Source of the DNA: Poecilobothrus nobilitatus
Lineage: Eukaryota > Arthropoda > Insecta > Diptera > Dolichopodidae
Length of the DNA stretch: 64,000 nt
Reading direction: 5' to 3'
NCBI GenBank assembly: GCA_947095535.1
Contig: OX352774.1
Location: 246,041,825-246,105,824 of the forward strand
Below, one piece after another: positions 1 through 11,649 of the stretch. The notes under the pieces are model-generated. The model was not told the origin of the DNA. It saw only the letters and a program-made list of their open reading frames with translations, and did no database searches. Made by a program: the position numbers and the translations under genes. Positions within the stretch are counted from its first letter, which is position 1; each line of letters starts with the position of its first letter.

Positions 1-1261
1 TAATCATAAATATGATGAATGGTAAAATATGATCTGTGCAAAATGTAGCGGAACTCAAAAAACTAAGGACTACACTGTAGTATTGTATGTTAATATACAA
101 GTTGTACTAAAAATAATTTAAATGCTACTAAACATACTGCTAATTCAAATGATCACTAACTAACATTATCATCATTACTTATTTTAATTGTCATAGTATA
201 AGAAATAGTTTTAATGACAAATTCGTAGCTTTAAATTAGTTTATATATGTACTATCTACAATATATCAGGCTACACTGTTATATTCAATTGTGAGGATCT
301 TAAAAATAAACCATATTTTTCATACAATCACATTAAAACTACTTTATTTATTTATCCATATAAAAAAAAAAATTCAAAACTTAATCTGATATCCAAAGTA
401 AATTCAGTATGAACCAATCAGCTATATTTTATTCACTTATTTAAAATTCATTTAAAAATTATAAAAACTTAAATTACTTTAATTAGTGATTGTATAAATA
501 ACCGACCAAAAAAATTAATATTTAAAATTAAAATTTTATTATGCTAAACTTTATTTAATGTAATTTTTATTATTATTTTATTATTGATTTTTTTAGTTAG
601 AATGTACCTACACTTCAATCAGTTCAGTAAAATAAATTGTTTTTCATCAATTCTTAATTAAATCCAAATTTCATGAACACTTATAGGTATTTACTAAAAA
701 TACACATTTTGAAATTAATTTTCTAACGCTTTTTAAGTATTTTCGGAAAATTGGAAAACTATGTTTAATAGTTACTAAGGCGCTTTGAACACAAGTAATT
801 AAACCTCCAGTTTTTAACATTTTTATCAAAATTTAGCTGTTTAGCAAAATCTTCTAGTACATTCACTGACACGTAAATTTATTAAAAAAAAGTTTTAATT
901 CAGCAAAATTTTGAACATTTAAAACCACAAATTTGACCAATTAAGACAAATTGCAATTAATAAAGTTTCCAGCACGAAATTTGCATTGTATATAAAATGT
1001 ATAATAAAAGGTTCAATAATAAATTTTAGATTAAAAATAAATATGGAAAGAGTTTTATTTTAAAATATTTTAAGAAAATTTTTGATAGTCTTTTGTAATC
1101 TTGAAATTTCGTTAAATGAAAATTTTTAAAATATTCTAAAATTTTTTTTTTATAATTCTTAGCAGTCCTAAGATAACGAAGTTAATTCCTGTCGCGACTT
1201 TTTTATTTTGTTTTTTTGTTTTTCTTCTTTCCCTTAAGAAAACGTGCTTTTCTTTTTACTA

Positions 1262-1307
<46 letters not shown>

Positions 1308-1977
1308 GAAAAACCAATAAAATTGTTAAGTCTGCGTATTCAATATTCAAAATTTAATTTGTCACTTGTCATATTATCCCAGATTTAATTTAATTCTTTC
1401 ATTGTTTCTAAATAGTGTTACGGCAAAAGTATTATTTTTTCTTTGGGGTAAAGAAATTTTTAAATAAAAAAACACATTATGATTAACTATAAATCTCAAA
1501 TAATAATATATTTCCATAAGGATTATTTTAAAGTGATCATATATAGAACATGTGAGAAATATGTGCATAGATACGATACAATATGCATTTTAAACGTGTG
1601 TGTGTGTGTGAATAACATATATTAAAAAATTGTCTACAAAAAAGAAAAAAACCATTGAAAAATTATAATAAATAATAAGTTATCAAGGACATGCTGTCTA
1701 CGCAAAAAAATAAAATTAATATGAATGTTATTATATGAATATAAAATGAATACTCCCATACATATTTATATGCACTATATGCAATTTTTAAAATAATTTA
1801 ATTCGAATTTTAAAATAATATTTGCCGCTTATAAAAACTATATACATATTTATTAATTAAAGACACATTAATAAAAACAAAAAAATGTTCTTAAGAAGTG
1901 TTAAATCTGTTAAATGTAAAAATAACTTTAGATTTTATCCTATCTAAAATAATTAATAAAATATTGTTATGTGATCT
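1..1977. other. AT-rich intergenic DNA with microsatellites
   Basis: No gene is visible. The stretch is AT-rich sequence with a perfect (AT)n tract at about 1264-1305 and a short (GT)n run near 1597-1610. Its only structured part is the repeat block at 1172-1379, listed separately. Reading frames here are short and of low complexity. Confidence 0.7.
1172..1379 (+). repeat. Dispersed repeat, copy 1 (partner at 59283-59568)
   Basis: Two blocks in this stretch recur in the same order and orientation at 59283-59568. The first (1172-1207) has the core AAGTTAATTC followed by CGCGACTTTT. The second (1349-1379) is 31 bases, identical in both copies, with the core TTTGTCACTTGTCATATTA. The DNA between the blocks is low-complexity T-rich and AT-repeat sequence and is not conserved. 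This looks like an old interspersed element whose middle has drifted or expanded. The family is not recognised. Confidence 0.5.
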
Positions 1978-2442
1978 CAACGCCTTCCCCTATCGTTGGC
2001 TGTCATTGTAAAAAAAAAGCAAGTAAACAGCGTTAAAAGGGATATCTTTCTACACTTTTTATCCATAGCGAAAAGAAGGTGGAAAGAATTAACCTCATGC
2101 CGTACGACTAAGAAAATATGGCCGGCGTACGACAACAAAAGAACGGACAACCTGTTGAAGCTATCTCGGCGAAACATAGCCAGAGCAATAGGTGTGTTCA
2201 TGGGACACTGGCCAATTGGCGAACATGCGGCCAGATTAGGTATTCCATTCAATACATCATGTCGCAGTTGTGGTGAACAGAATGAGAAAAAAACCATTAT
2301 ACACTTCACGTGTAAATGCCCAGCGCAGGCCAGAGCCAGAAGAGCAGCACTGGGTAGCCATGAATTTAACGATCTTAGCGATCTAGCGTCTAAGCAACCT
2401 GCTGAAATGGTAAGGTTCCTGAATGCCGCGAAATGGATCTGA
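1978..2442 (+). pseudogene. 5'-truncated non-LTR retrotransposon ORF2, C-terminal RNase H and zinc-knuckle tail
   Basis: About 150 codons stay open to a TGA at 2440-2442. The protein has the layout seen after the reverse transcriptase of RNase H-bearing non-LTR elements (I, LOA and R1-like groups): WPAYDNKRTDNLLKLSR, then GHWPIGEHAARLGIP, then a Cys/His set CRSCGE...IHFTCKCPA, and a final RFLNAAKWI. The catalytic part and the whole reverse transcriptase are missing, as expected from 5' truncation during target-primed integration. GC content is clearly above the flanks, which marks the left edge near 1978. There is no ATG at the 5' edge, so this is a fragment and not a gene start. Assignment to a non-LTR tail is firm; the exact clade is not. 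Confidence 0.8.
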
Positions 2443-2573
2443 AATTAAATCCGTTATAGCCTAAACATAAGCCTTGTGGTCACGGAAGTGGTAGCAAAAC
2501 GGTGCTAACGCGCTAATTGTGGTCTTGTCATGGTTGACAGGACCAGCCACGTAAACCAACCAACCAACCAACC
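2443..2573 (+). mobile_element. 3' UTR and (AACC)n tail of the non-LTR element
   Basis: Directly after the stop codon comes about 110 bp of GC-richer sequence (cores ATAAGCCTTGTGGTCACGG and TGGTTGACAGGACCAGCC) that ends in about five AACC units at 2553-2573. Short tandem repeats in place of poly(A) are known at the 3' ends of several I/LOA-type elements. This fixes the 3' end of the insertion. No convincing target-site duplication was found. Confidence 0.65.
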
Positions 2574-3455
2574 TCGTGCAGTTCGTTTGAGTGACTTTCA
2601 ATGTTTTCCGCCCTCCTTCGTAAAAAAAAAAGATTACCCCTTAAATATCTAACCACATAGTTTTTGATCTAATAGTGAAACAGTTTCGATTTTTTTTTAA
2701 ATCCCCACCTACCTTCGTAAAAAAAATGTTTCAACTAACAAAATATTTTTTCCCAGAATTTGTTCTGAAAGTTATTTTGTACATTTTATTTTTTTATTAT
2801 GAATTTTTCAAAAAGCATCTATCAAAACTCTTCAAATAAACTGACAAAACCTTCAAAAATTAATATAATATTTCCTGCTTGCAAAACAAACTTTCAAGAT
2901 TAAAAATCTATTTTAAAACTAGATTAAACTAACATTCTTATAATATTAGTTCAAGTAAAACTAAACAAAACGAAAAAAAAATATATATACATGTATGTAT
3001 TTCTTTTCTAATTCTTTTTAACGTTGTCTTCATATTGAAAAGTTAAGTGTTAAACATACCAATATGATATTCTAACATAAAATCAACAAAACGAGTATTA
3101 AAAAATAATACTAACATAATCTAAAATGATACTTATCATGTAACCTGAAGCTAAATATGTTATGCAATATGTAGAATTTATACAACACTATATTATATAC
3201 CCTTAATTTTAAGCAATAATCTAGGATATTCTTAAAAAATAAAACAAGATAGAAATCATATGTAAATGATTCAAATATAATTTTTATTTTTCAATGTATA
3301 TAAACATTTATACATACATATATATAAAAAAATTTTCTTTACATGGGTTCCCTATTTTGAATTAAAAAATTTGTATAATTACTCGAAAGGGATTTTAAAA
3401 TTTAAAAAAAAATTTCGACAAAAATAAAATTTACCATTCATATATGTTGGCTTTT

Positions 3456-3513
3456 ATTCAGTTTATGTGAATTATTTGTAAGCCAAATGTGCCACACAAG
3501 TACAGTTGAACAG
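3456..3513 (+). repeat. 58-bp direct repeat, copy 1
   Basis: This copy differs from 5613-5670 at only about three of 58 positions, while the flanks do not align. The core is GCCACACAAGTACAGTTGAA. It is richer in G and C than its surroundings. On the plus strand it reads through as FSLCELFVSQMCHTSTVEQ and meets a stop shortly after. I do not recognise the family. Confidence 0.6.
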
Positions 3514-5612
3514 TTGTTATAATTTATATAGTTTTCAAAATTTAAAAAAAAAATGAATTAAGGTTTTAGAAGGCATTTTGAATGTTCTTTGTAAAGAATA
3601 CTTTTTAAGTAAAGAGTCTCATACAATGTTTTGTTCCTTTCACATCTTTCCAATGTGATTAATTGCCAATTTTTAAAATATTTTCAATAATATAAATGTG
3701 TCTCGTCTTGTTTTTAGTGTCGCTTTAAATTTTATTTTGCACAGAACGTCAAAATTATTTTGATAATCCAATGATAACGTCACTTTCTTACCGTTTCATT
3801 TAATGAATTTCCAGAAAAATATATTAAAGGAAATTGTATATTTATAATTTTATCATTCTACTAATTATATTTTTTCTTTTTATTTTCTATGTTTAATGTG
3901 AAAGTGCTGTCAACGCGGTGAAAAATAAAAAATAGATCAAATACGCTATAGCGGTAAATTATACCATCGTTTTGTATTTTATCAGTCATCATTTAAATAT
4001 GTATATTCCACTCAAACGACAAAGTGCCACAAAAGACTGTACGTGGACATTGTTTTATCACCTTTACATTTATATTTTTTGTTTTTGATAAACTATAAAA
4101 GATGAGTTTGATCATAAAAAATAAAAGATAGCTTTTAAGGATTTTAAAAATTATGAAAAACAAAATAAAAGGAAAACTTTAATATATACTAATTTAAATT
4201 GCTCTAACGGTATATTTTCAAAGTTCGACTTGCAAAAAAAAAAAAATTGTATATAAATATGTCACAATTGTATTTAACAAGACTAAAAAATTTTCTTTTT
4301 TTTTTTAAATCCTTTTTTATCTTTGTATTTGAAAATTTTGTAATTTTTTCCTTTTTTTTTTTTGTTTATTTTTGTATTTCATTATGCATGTCCTTACATT
4401 CCAAAAAATTAACAAGATTTTATGTCAAATGCATGCAATATTTGAATATCACGCATACATGCACAATAACTTAAATTATAATTTCCATATACATATATAT
4501 ATGTGGTATGGTATGCATTAAATTTGTGATACTTTTTTAGAAAATCTTTATATCCATTAGATTTGAGATACTTTTTAGGAAATCTTGTATAAAAAAAGAT
4601 TATAATAATGATAACAGCTATGCAATTTATTTTCTAGTTGTTGGTAACTAAAAATAAGTTTGTTGAAAATTTTACTGAAAATTTATGATATTTAAATTAC
4701 AAAATTATTATAAAACATTTCCATAATTGATATATATATACATACATATTAACATATATCATATATATTTTAACAAATATGTAAAATGAAAGAAAGTATG
4801 TTGTAAGTATGTACGAGTATATATTTTTTTTTTTTTTTTGTTTTAGAAAATATTTTTTTTTAATGTGAGAAAATCATATTCTATTCAAATGCTAAAAACT
4901 TTAAATATGTATGTATACCTGAATATATATATATATATATTATGTATATTAACTTTTTGCATATATTCAATAGATTCCTTGAATTAATTGTGTTTTATAT
5001 TAAATATTTTTGGTTCTTAAAAAAAGAGTAAAGTATAGTTTTTGAACAAGTTTTTAAGACTTTTAAGAAATCTGTGAAGTTTACTTATAAATTACTTATT
5101 TTTTTTTTTTTGAAAACTTATTAATTTTAAAATATAGTTATTAATTTTCAATAAACACAATCTTTTAATCTTTTATACCAATAAAATTATATTAACCTAA
5201 ATTCATTTTACCTATCCATATTCAATGCAATAATTTTATTTCAAAACTTCTATTGACTATTTTTTTAAAATTATATAAAACATAGTCCTAAGAAAAAATA
5301 TTTTGAGCATATGTTTTAGACACATACAAGAGATATAATATTACGATTATAAATACATAAAAATACTTAACTAGCTGTAAGATAAATCTGAAATTTTCAG
5401 AATCTTAAAAAGATATACTAATTCTTTACCGCATCCTAAAGGCTTGTATTCCTTCATATACTTACTCTCTTTTTGGATAAAAAATAATCAGATCAAAAAT
5501 AAAAACAACACATCATATTAGTTTATTACTTCGCACGGAATGCTAGCGACCATAAATTAAAAATGAATTTACATAACCTGGATATAAATATGATATGAAA
5601 ATTTTCATGAGT

Positions 5613-5670
5613 ATTCAGTTTAGGTGAATTATTTGTACGCCAAATGCGCCACACAAGTACAGTTGAACAG
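5613..5670 (+). repeat. 58-bp direct repeat, copy 2
   Basis: Second copy of the 58-bp sequence, 2157 bp downstream and in the same orientation. It contains CGCCAAATGCGCCACACAAG. The plus-strand frame reads FSLGELFVRQMRHTSTVEQ and stays open for about 23 further codons, which may be chance. It could be a fragment of a dispersed element or a conserved non-coding element. Confidence 0.6.
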
Positions 5671-7554
5671 ATATGGGTATTTCTTACAGATTTAAACTCA
5701 AAAATACTAAATCATATTTCTGAAAACAGTTTACTAAATTGAATTAGCTTAACTTTAAGATAGTTTTATTTTAAGAGTAAGATTTAAGTATATAATATAA
5801 AATTAAACTTGGTTTTTTTTTAACACTTTGTTACCAATACCCAAATTAATAAATTAAACTAAAACAAACTAAGTAAGTATCGTTAATGAGACCAATTCTT
5901 TTAAAGAACTAGAAAGATAAATTTAAAAAATCATTATTATTAAAAAAAATACAAAGTATTATGAAAAACAACAGATTTTTGTGCCCTTAAAAATGTGCAC
6001 TTTATTTTGAAAAAGGCAATAAAAATATTTTAGAATTATGACTATTTTTTTTGCATCAAAATTTATAATTTTTTTTAGAATATTTTATGGAACTTTAATA
6101 TCTTACTTTTGTACAAAAGTGTCTAAATAACAACTTACATGTTTTTAAAAATAAGGATTTTTAATAGTTGATCTCTAATAGCTCATAAGCAAGATCCAAG
6201 TAGGCACTAAAATTTATTATGAGATTCATTAAAGCTCAAGGTAAAATGAGTGACATATTGATATGATGTGAAAATACAATATTACATTTATTCTTAAATA
6301 TAATTCTTCCTCGTCTCAAAATTTCAAGTCTCTAATTGAAAATGTTCCGAAGATGGAGAGCAACATGAAAGTTGTCTCACAAAATAATTTTTTTTAATGA
6401 GGTCTAATGTCTACCGTAATAATTAAAATTCCATTACTCTGCCTTAAAAAATGCATACAAATTTTCTAAACAAACGTAACGTACAAACGGATAGAGTAAA
6501 ACTAATAAACCATTTTTTTTTTTTAATTTTTTTTTATATAACAAATAAAAGATTTTAATAAAATCAAAAAAGTTTTTAAGATTCCCAACAACTTCATTAA
6601 CAATTCTAAAATATTTACTAATTTTTAAAACAATATGCAATAATACATATTTTATAATAATTTTCAGTGTATGTATGTATATAATAAACTGATGACTTAC
6701 ATACAATATATTTCATATATAAATTATCTTAAAGTTTTCTTTATATAAATTTATGTTTTCATTAAGCCAAAAATTAAGAAAACAAAATATTTTCTGTTTT
6801 TTGTTTTTTTTTGTGTTTTTGAAATAATTTTCTACACTCAATTAAATTTTTTTTTTTTTTATTTTGTTTTGTTTTTTTTTTTTGTACAGAGTTTACAGTA
6901 TACAATATTTAACAATTATTAAGATTTAGTGAAAACTTTTGAACTTACAATATTACATATTATTCTCTATTTTTGTCCTATTTGCTTTAAACAAGTCTTT
7001 TTTAGTTTTAGTAGCTTTTTAACTGCATTGCAGAAATTATCCCATTTAACAAAATAAAAAGGACAACACTAAACAAACAAAAATAAAGAAAAAAACTATA
7101 ACAAGTAAAGAAAATGAGTTAAAAAGTCTTCAAGTTTTATTTTTTTTTTTCTCTTATTCTTATTTAATAACAAATATACATATACATATATACATATAAA
7201 TATACATATATACATATATTTATTCTAGTTAAGATTTCAATATATATGCATATTATAATTACCATATAGGTATATGTATATTATATAATATAAATATAAA
7301 TTTCAAAATAAATCTTAACTATCGTTGTTATTGCATATCTATAAGAAGCTTTTTGATTTCTCATAGATTTTAGGGATGTACCATAGATATGTTGATTTGG
7401 AAAAATATTTTAAATAAATCAAATGAAACTGTAGTGTTATTTATATAAACACAAAATCAAATTTTTATTATCATTTAATATTTTTAATTTAAATTCTCGC
7501 TGTAGTTTTAATCCGAATAAAGTAATAACATATAATAAATTTATTTAATATACA

Positions 7555-7966
7555 ATTTTTACTTTAACTAAAGACATTTTTACTTTAAGTGAATATTTTT
7601 TACTTTAAGTGAAGATATTTTTACTTTAAGTTAATATATATTTTTATTTTAAATGAAGACATTTTTTTTTTAAATAAAGAATCTTTACTTATGTAATTTA
7701 TATTATATAAATATTTAATATACATACATTTAATTTATGTAATTCATATACATATATATTTTGATCAGATATATTTATATACGTATCTGATATTTATATA
7801 TATGCAATATATACATATATGCATATTACATGAAATTTTTTACTTTAATTTTTATTACAAATGTCTTCATTTAAAGTAAAAATTTCTTCACTTCAAGTAA
7901 AAAATCTTCACTTAAAATAAAAATATCTTTCCTTATGTAAAAATGTCTTTAGTTAAAGTAAAAATG
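7555..7966. repeat. Foldback (MITE-like) element with iterated arms
   Basis: The left arm (7555-7676) and right arm (7861-7966) are reverse complements for most of their length. Both ends read ATTTTTACTTTAACTAAAG on the inward strand. Within each arm a unit of about 20 bp (core TTTTTACTTTAAGTGAAGA) repeats four or five times with variation. The centre of about 185 bp is AT-rich and partly palindromic (TCAGATATATTTATATACG next to CGTATCTGATATTT). There is no coding capacity. This is a typical foldback or hairpin repeat; the superfamily cannot be assigned. Confidence 0.65.
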
Positions 7967-8015
7967 GTATATAATATTATATATAATATAAATTGATTTA
8001 TTTATCAATACAAAG

Positions 8016-8750
8016 TTAAAGTTAAGTGTTTCTAAAATTCAACAAGGAATTGACAATAACAAAAAAGTAGCAATAGTTTTCTTTGATCTAACGAAAGCTT
8101 TTGATTCTATTGATAGAAACACACTATTAGAAATACTATATGAACTGCGAGTTAGAAGAAATGAATATTTATGCTTTAAAAGCTATTTGTCGGATCGCAT
8201 ACAATATGCTGAGTATGAAGGAAAAAGAAGTAAAATGCAAAGTATCGATTATGGTGTTATATAAGACAACTCGCTTGGCTCAACTTTGTTTACTTGCTAT
8301 GTTAACGAACTACTGAACGTAGATTTATATTGAGATTCGTTCATATATGCAGATGATCTAACGATTGTATATCAAGCTACTTCATATAGCCAGTTGGAAA
8401 ATGTAATGAATGAAGATTTATTCAAAATAAATTCCTGGATGAATAGACATATACACAATAAACTCAAAGAAAACCTAGTACATGTTGTTTCAAAAAAGAA
8501 CTACGTCCTAAATTATATTTAATTTTGAGATAGAAAAAGTAAAAAATTATAAATTTTTAGGATTATATTAGACGAAAAGTTAAATTGGGAACCGCAAATT
8601 TCTGAACAATCAAAAAAGGGAAGGAAAATTACAGGAATATTTCGAGCGATCCGGAATAGAATTCCGTATAAAAGCAAACGAGGGTTATATTATAGCATGT
8701 ACCACTCCACATTAACATACGCAATTCATATTTGGAGAAATGCTTTTGGT
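8016..8750 (+). pseudogene. Decayed non-LTR reverse transcriptase (Jockey/CR1-like)
   Basis: The plus strand encodes a broken reverse transcriptase. Motif A is visible at 8073-8114 (IVFFDLTKAFDSID). Next come FKSYLSDRIQY and then a degraded GVPQGS region, where an in-frame TAA lies at 8262-8264 before LGSTLF. The active-site motif YADD is at 8346-8357, in the same frame as motif A. A TGA at 8331 and later frameshifts break the frame, and the thumb region (LDEKLNWEPQI, then GLYYSMYHSTLTYAIHIW) is in a shifted frame. It cannot make a functional enzyme. The motif set fits non-LTR elements without RNase H (CR1/Jockey type). The fragment at 10320-10880 may be the 3' part of the same insertion. Confidence 0.85.
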
Positions 8751-10319
8751 TTAGATTTGATTTTTTTTTTTTTTAGATAATTTAAATTGTTAAAAAAAAT
8801 TTGAATAGAATAGAATTTCAGGTTAAAAAAAAAAATAAAGAATTATTAAATTAATTTTGTCGAATTTTTGCATACTAATTTTTATTACAATTTTTTGCAC
8901 TGATTTGTATTTTTGTATATTTTGTAATTTTTATAATAATAATATACTCTATAAGAGCGATTGGGCTCTTTGGAGATGATGAAATAAAAAATAAAAAAAA
9001 TAAACTTATTTTACTACAAGTTATAACAAACCAATTTGATTGGTATTCCTTAAACAATATTTAACATATATTACGATACGTCCCTAATAAACAATATAAA
9101 AAAAAATAAAAAATTTTACACTATATTCAAAAATTGCATCAAAACCTAAAAATACTATTGTATAATAATTTCTTTTAACCTCATGGTCATTATCTGTTCT
9201 ATCCTTTACTAATAATAAATTCTTCTGTAAGGATTATGTAATGTTTACATTCATAGTTTTTTTTAAAAAAAAAACAAAAAAAAAAAATAAAAGGATTTTT
9301 TAAAAGGATATCCTTTTTAAAATTTTTAATATATTTACACTAAATAGCATACATACAAACAATAGTAAAATAAAAATGACTAATGCGTTAAGGGAGACAA
9401 TCTTTTCTATATATGTATAATGTAAACGTGTAAGATACAAAAATTACAATCACACTTATATATCTATATATGTGTATAATTGAAAAGGATATATGTATTG
9501 AGATCAGTAAAAACATTTAAATAAGTCTAAGTATAATATTATGAAAATAATATTTAGAGAATATTTTCTCTTTAATCTTTTAAGTGGATATTAAATTCTA
9601 GGACGTGTTTTTGCATATTTTATAGTATATATTTTGATAATTTTGAAAAAAAAAAAAAAAATATCGACAAAAGGATATTAAGCTATTTAATAGCTTATTC
9701 TTTAAATTTTTTTTTTTATTTTGTTATTGTTTGTACATCATTGTCTTAAAACATACCTATAGATTCATATTTTATTACATATTAATTTTGAAGAATTAAT
9801 TAAAAAAAAAAATGCGTTTTTTTTTTAGTTCACTTTCATTATAAGCCTGCATATAAACATTAAGGAGTATTGTATTACATCTAAATCGTTTAAGATTAAT
9901 TTAAGATATTTATACTACTATTTACACTGTACAAAATTCTTGTTAATTCATTCATTTATTATGGATACCATCATATTTTTTGTATGATGAAAAAGAATAT
10001 TTTATCAATTGAATTTAAAATGTAAAATAAATTTTTCGTATAATAAAGTAATATTGCATAATATGTTAATATACCTACATTTAAGAATTTTAAAAAATAT
10101 ATTGACATCCTCCTCTGACCAATTATGTATTGATTAAATATTCGGAGTAAATACTCAAAAAATTTTAGATTTAAACACCAACTTATACCCAAATAAATAA
10201 TAGAATTGTATAAAATTAATAACAGTACTATGATTACAATCCAGCGGAACAGTTTTCGAAATTTTGTCCACTTATTTATATTTATAAATAATGAATTTAA
10301 CCAAAAATATTTAATGCTA
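8751..10319. other. AT-rich DNA between two non-LTR fragments
   Basis: No gene is visible. In related elements the thumb and the C-terminal tail lie only a few hundred bases apart. If the two flanking fragments come from one insertion, this stretch contains roughly 1 kb of later inserted or expanded AT-rich DNA. No inserted element with recognisable ends was found. Confidence 0.5.
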
Positions 10320-10880
10320 TGATCACCTTATCAGACAAGTTCAAATTTCAAATATTATTAAAAATGCTTATGAACGGCTTAATAATATACATTATCCTTA
10401 ATAATCAGAACAATAACTCTTTAAATCTTTAAAACCTTTTAATGAATTACCAACCGATTGAAAAAATATTAACATAATACCCGTCTTCAAAAGAAGAATT
10501 ATAAAATTCATCATAGAATGTGGAGATCAGTTTTTAGTATAAAATGTAAAAAATAAAAAAAAAAAGGAAATTACTAGAATAGATATTTAGGATTAGAATA
10601 TTTAGGAATAGATAATAGGATTACATAAATTTTTTTTTTTATGATTTTAATTTCAGCCTTAATTTTAATTTTAATTGTATAATTGTAATATGAACTTTTG
10701 ATTTTAATTTTGATTTTAATATTAATACAATGTTCGACAATTACTAACGAGAACTTAAATATGTAAATAATATGACCAGACGGCTAAGGCTAAGGTCTCT
10801 TTAAATTAATAATATTACGTTGAGCATTCATTTTTTCTGAAATTATAATTGAATTAATAAAGAAAAAAAAAAAAAAAAGA
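10320..10880 (+). pseudogene. C-terminal tail, 3' UTR and poly(A) of a non-LTR retrotransposon
   Basis: The frame around 10430-10540 reads LFKSLKPFNELPTD, then KNINIIPVFKRRIIKFIIE and CGD. This is the usual C-terminus of CR1/Jockey-like ORF2 (a FNxLP core followed by FKxxLKxF). Stop codons interrupt it, including a TGA just after PTD. Downstream is a 3' UTR-like stretch with GGCTAAGGCTAAGG near 10790, then AATAAAG and an A17 tract at about 10858-10880, which fits a poly(A) tail. Orientation matches the reverse transcriptase fragment at 8016-8750, so the two may be one element. Confidence 0.6.
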
Positions 10881-10939
10881 GAGATAGAAAAAGAAAAATA
10901 AATTTAATAGTTGAGAAAAACTATTAAAAAAATATATTT

Positions 10940-11115
10940 TACAAAAAAATCTTAATAAATTATATTCCTATGTACATATATTTAAACGGTTACATTACAA
11001 CAAAAAAAATTTTCAAGATAGTTTATTATCTGGAAAATTATTTACCATTAAAAATTAGACATTTAAATTTATACTTAACTTATCATAATAAGTAATGAAA
11101 GAAATAATTTTTCGG
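10940..11115 (+). pseudogene. Relic duplicate of derailed/Ryk coding exon 1 and its upstream DNA
   Basis: Several blocks line up in order with the real first exon, about 3.0 kb downstream: ATCTTAATAAAT (real ATCCTAATAAAT), TATTTAAACGGTTAC (real TATTTAAGCGGTTAC), ACAACAAAAAAA, TTTTCAA, TGGAAAA, and then GACATTTAAATTTATA and AAGTAATGAAA. In the matching frame it reads HLNLYLTYHNK followed by two stops, where the real exon reads HLNLYLNYYEVMKLLG. The signal-peptide part has shrunk by internal deletions, there is no equivalent ATG, and the splice donor is lost. It is therefore a dead partial copy. The match was found by eye and the region is AT-rich, so some alignment could be chance, but five co-linear blocks and a conserved peptide argue for real duplication. 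Confidence 0.65.
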
Positions 11116-11649
11116 CTGAAGCCAGTACAAATATTTTTAAACAGTAATAAATAATATTGACGATATTGACATATTACTAATATCTGCAACATTTCGATAT
11201 ATAGCCCCAATTTTACGAAACATCTCGAAGAATTCTGGTAGAACAGAGATTTAATTAAAAAAAAAATCATAATTAAGCACTAATTAATAAAGTTAAAAAT
11301 CCCAACCGTAAGCTTTGTCAAAAAATTTAAAAAAAATAGTTCTCCTCAAAACCACTTTTTTTAAAGCTACTTACTTTTACTAAAAAAAAAATATTCTTTG
11401 ATTGAAAACTGAAGTTTAGAATGAAAAATTATCAAAATAAAATTAAAATTATAAATTAAATTCAAACTTTACTCTAAATATACCATTACTAACCCCAAAG
11501 AGATTATTGTAACACAGAATCAATTAACTTCACCTTTTAAGAATGAACCTAGCGAATAAACAATCGTAATCATTATTCCAAATCAATAAGTGCAATTCAT
11601 TTTCAAGTAAGTTCAACTCTAGACTTGATACAGTAAGAAATAATACAAA

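Larger units (their letters stand above)
2574..7554. other. AT-rich intergenic DNA
   Basis: No gene is visible. At 2596-2631 and 2677-2728 there are two imperfect copies of a motif ending CCTTCGTAAAAAAA, probably an old repeat. An (AT)n tract lies at about 4922-4940 and TACATA-type runs near 7170-7220. The 58-bp repeat pair at 3456 and 5613 is listed separately. The remaining frames are T-rich and low in complexity. Confidence 0.65.

Noticed and set aside
1977..2309. 110-codon minus-strand frame
   Set aside because: Antisense of the RNase H-type non-LTR tail, which has clear family motifs on the plus strand.
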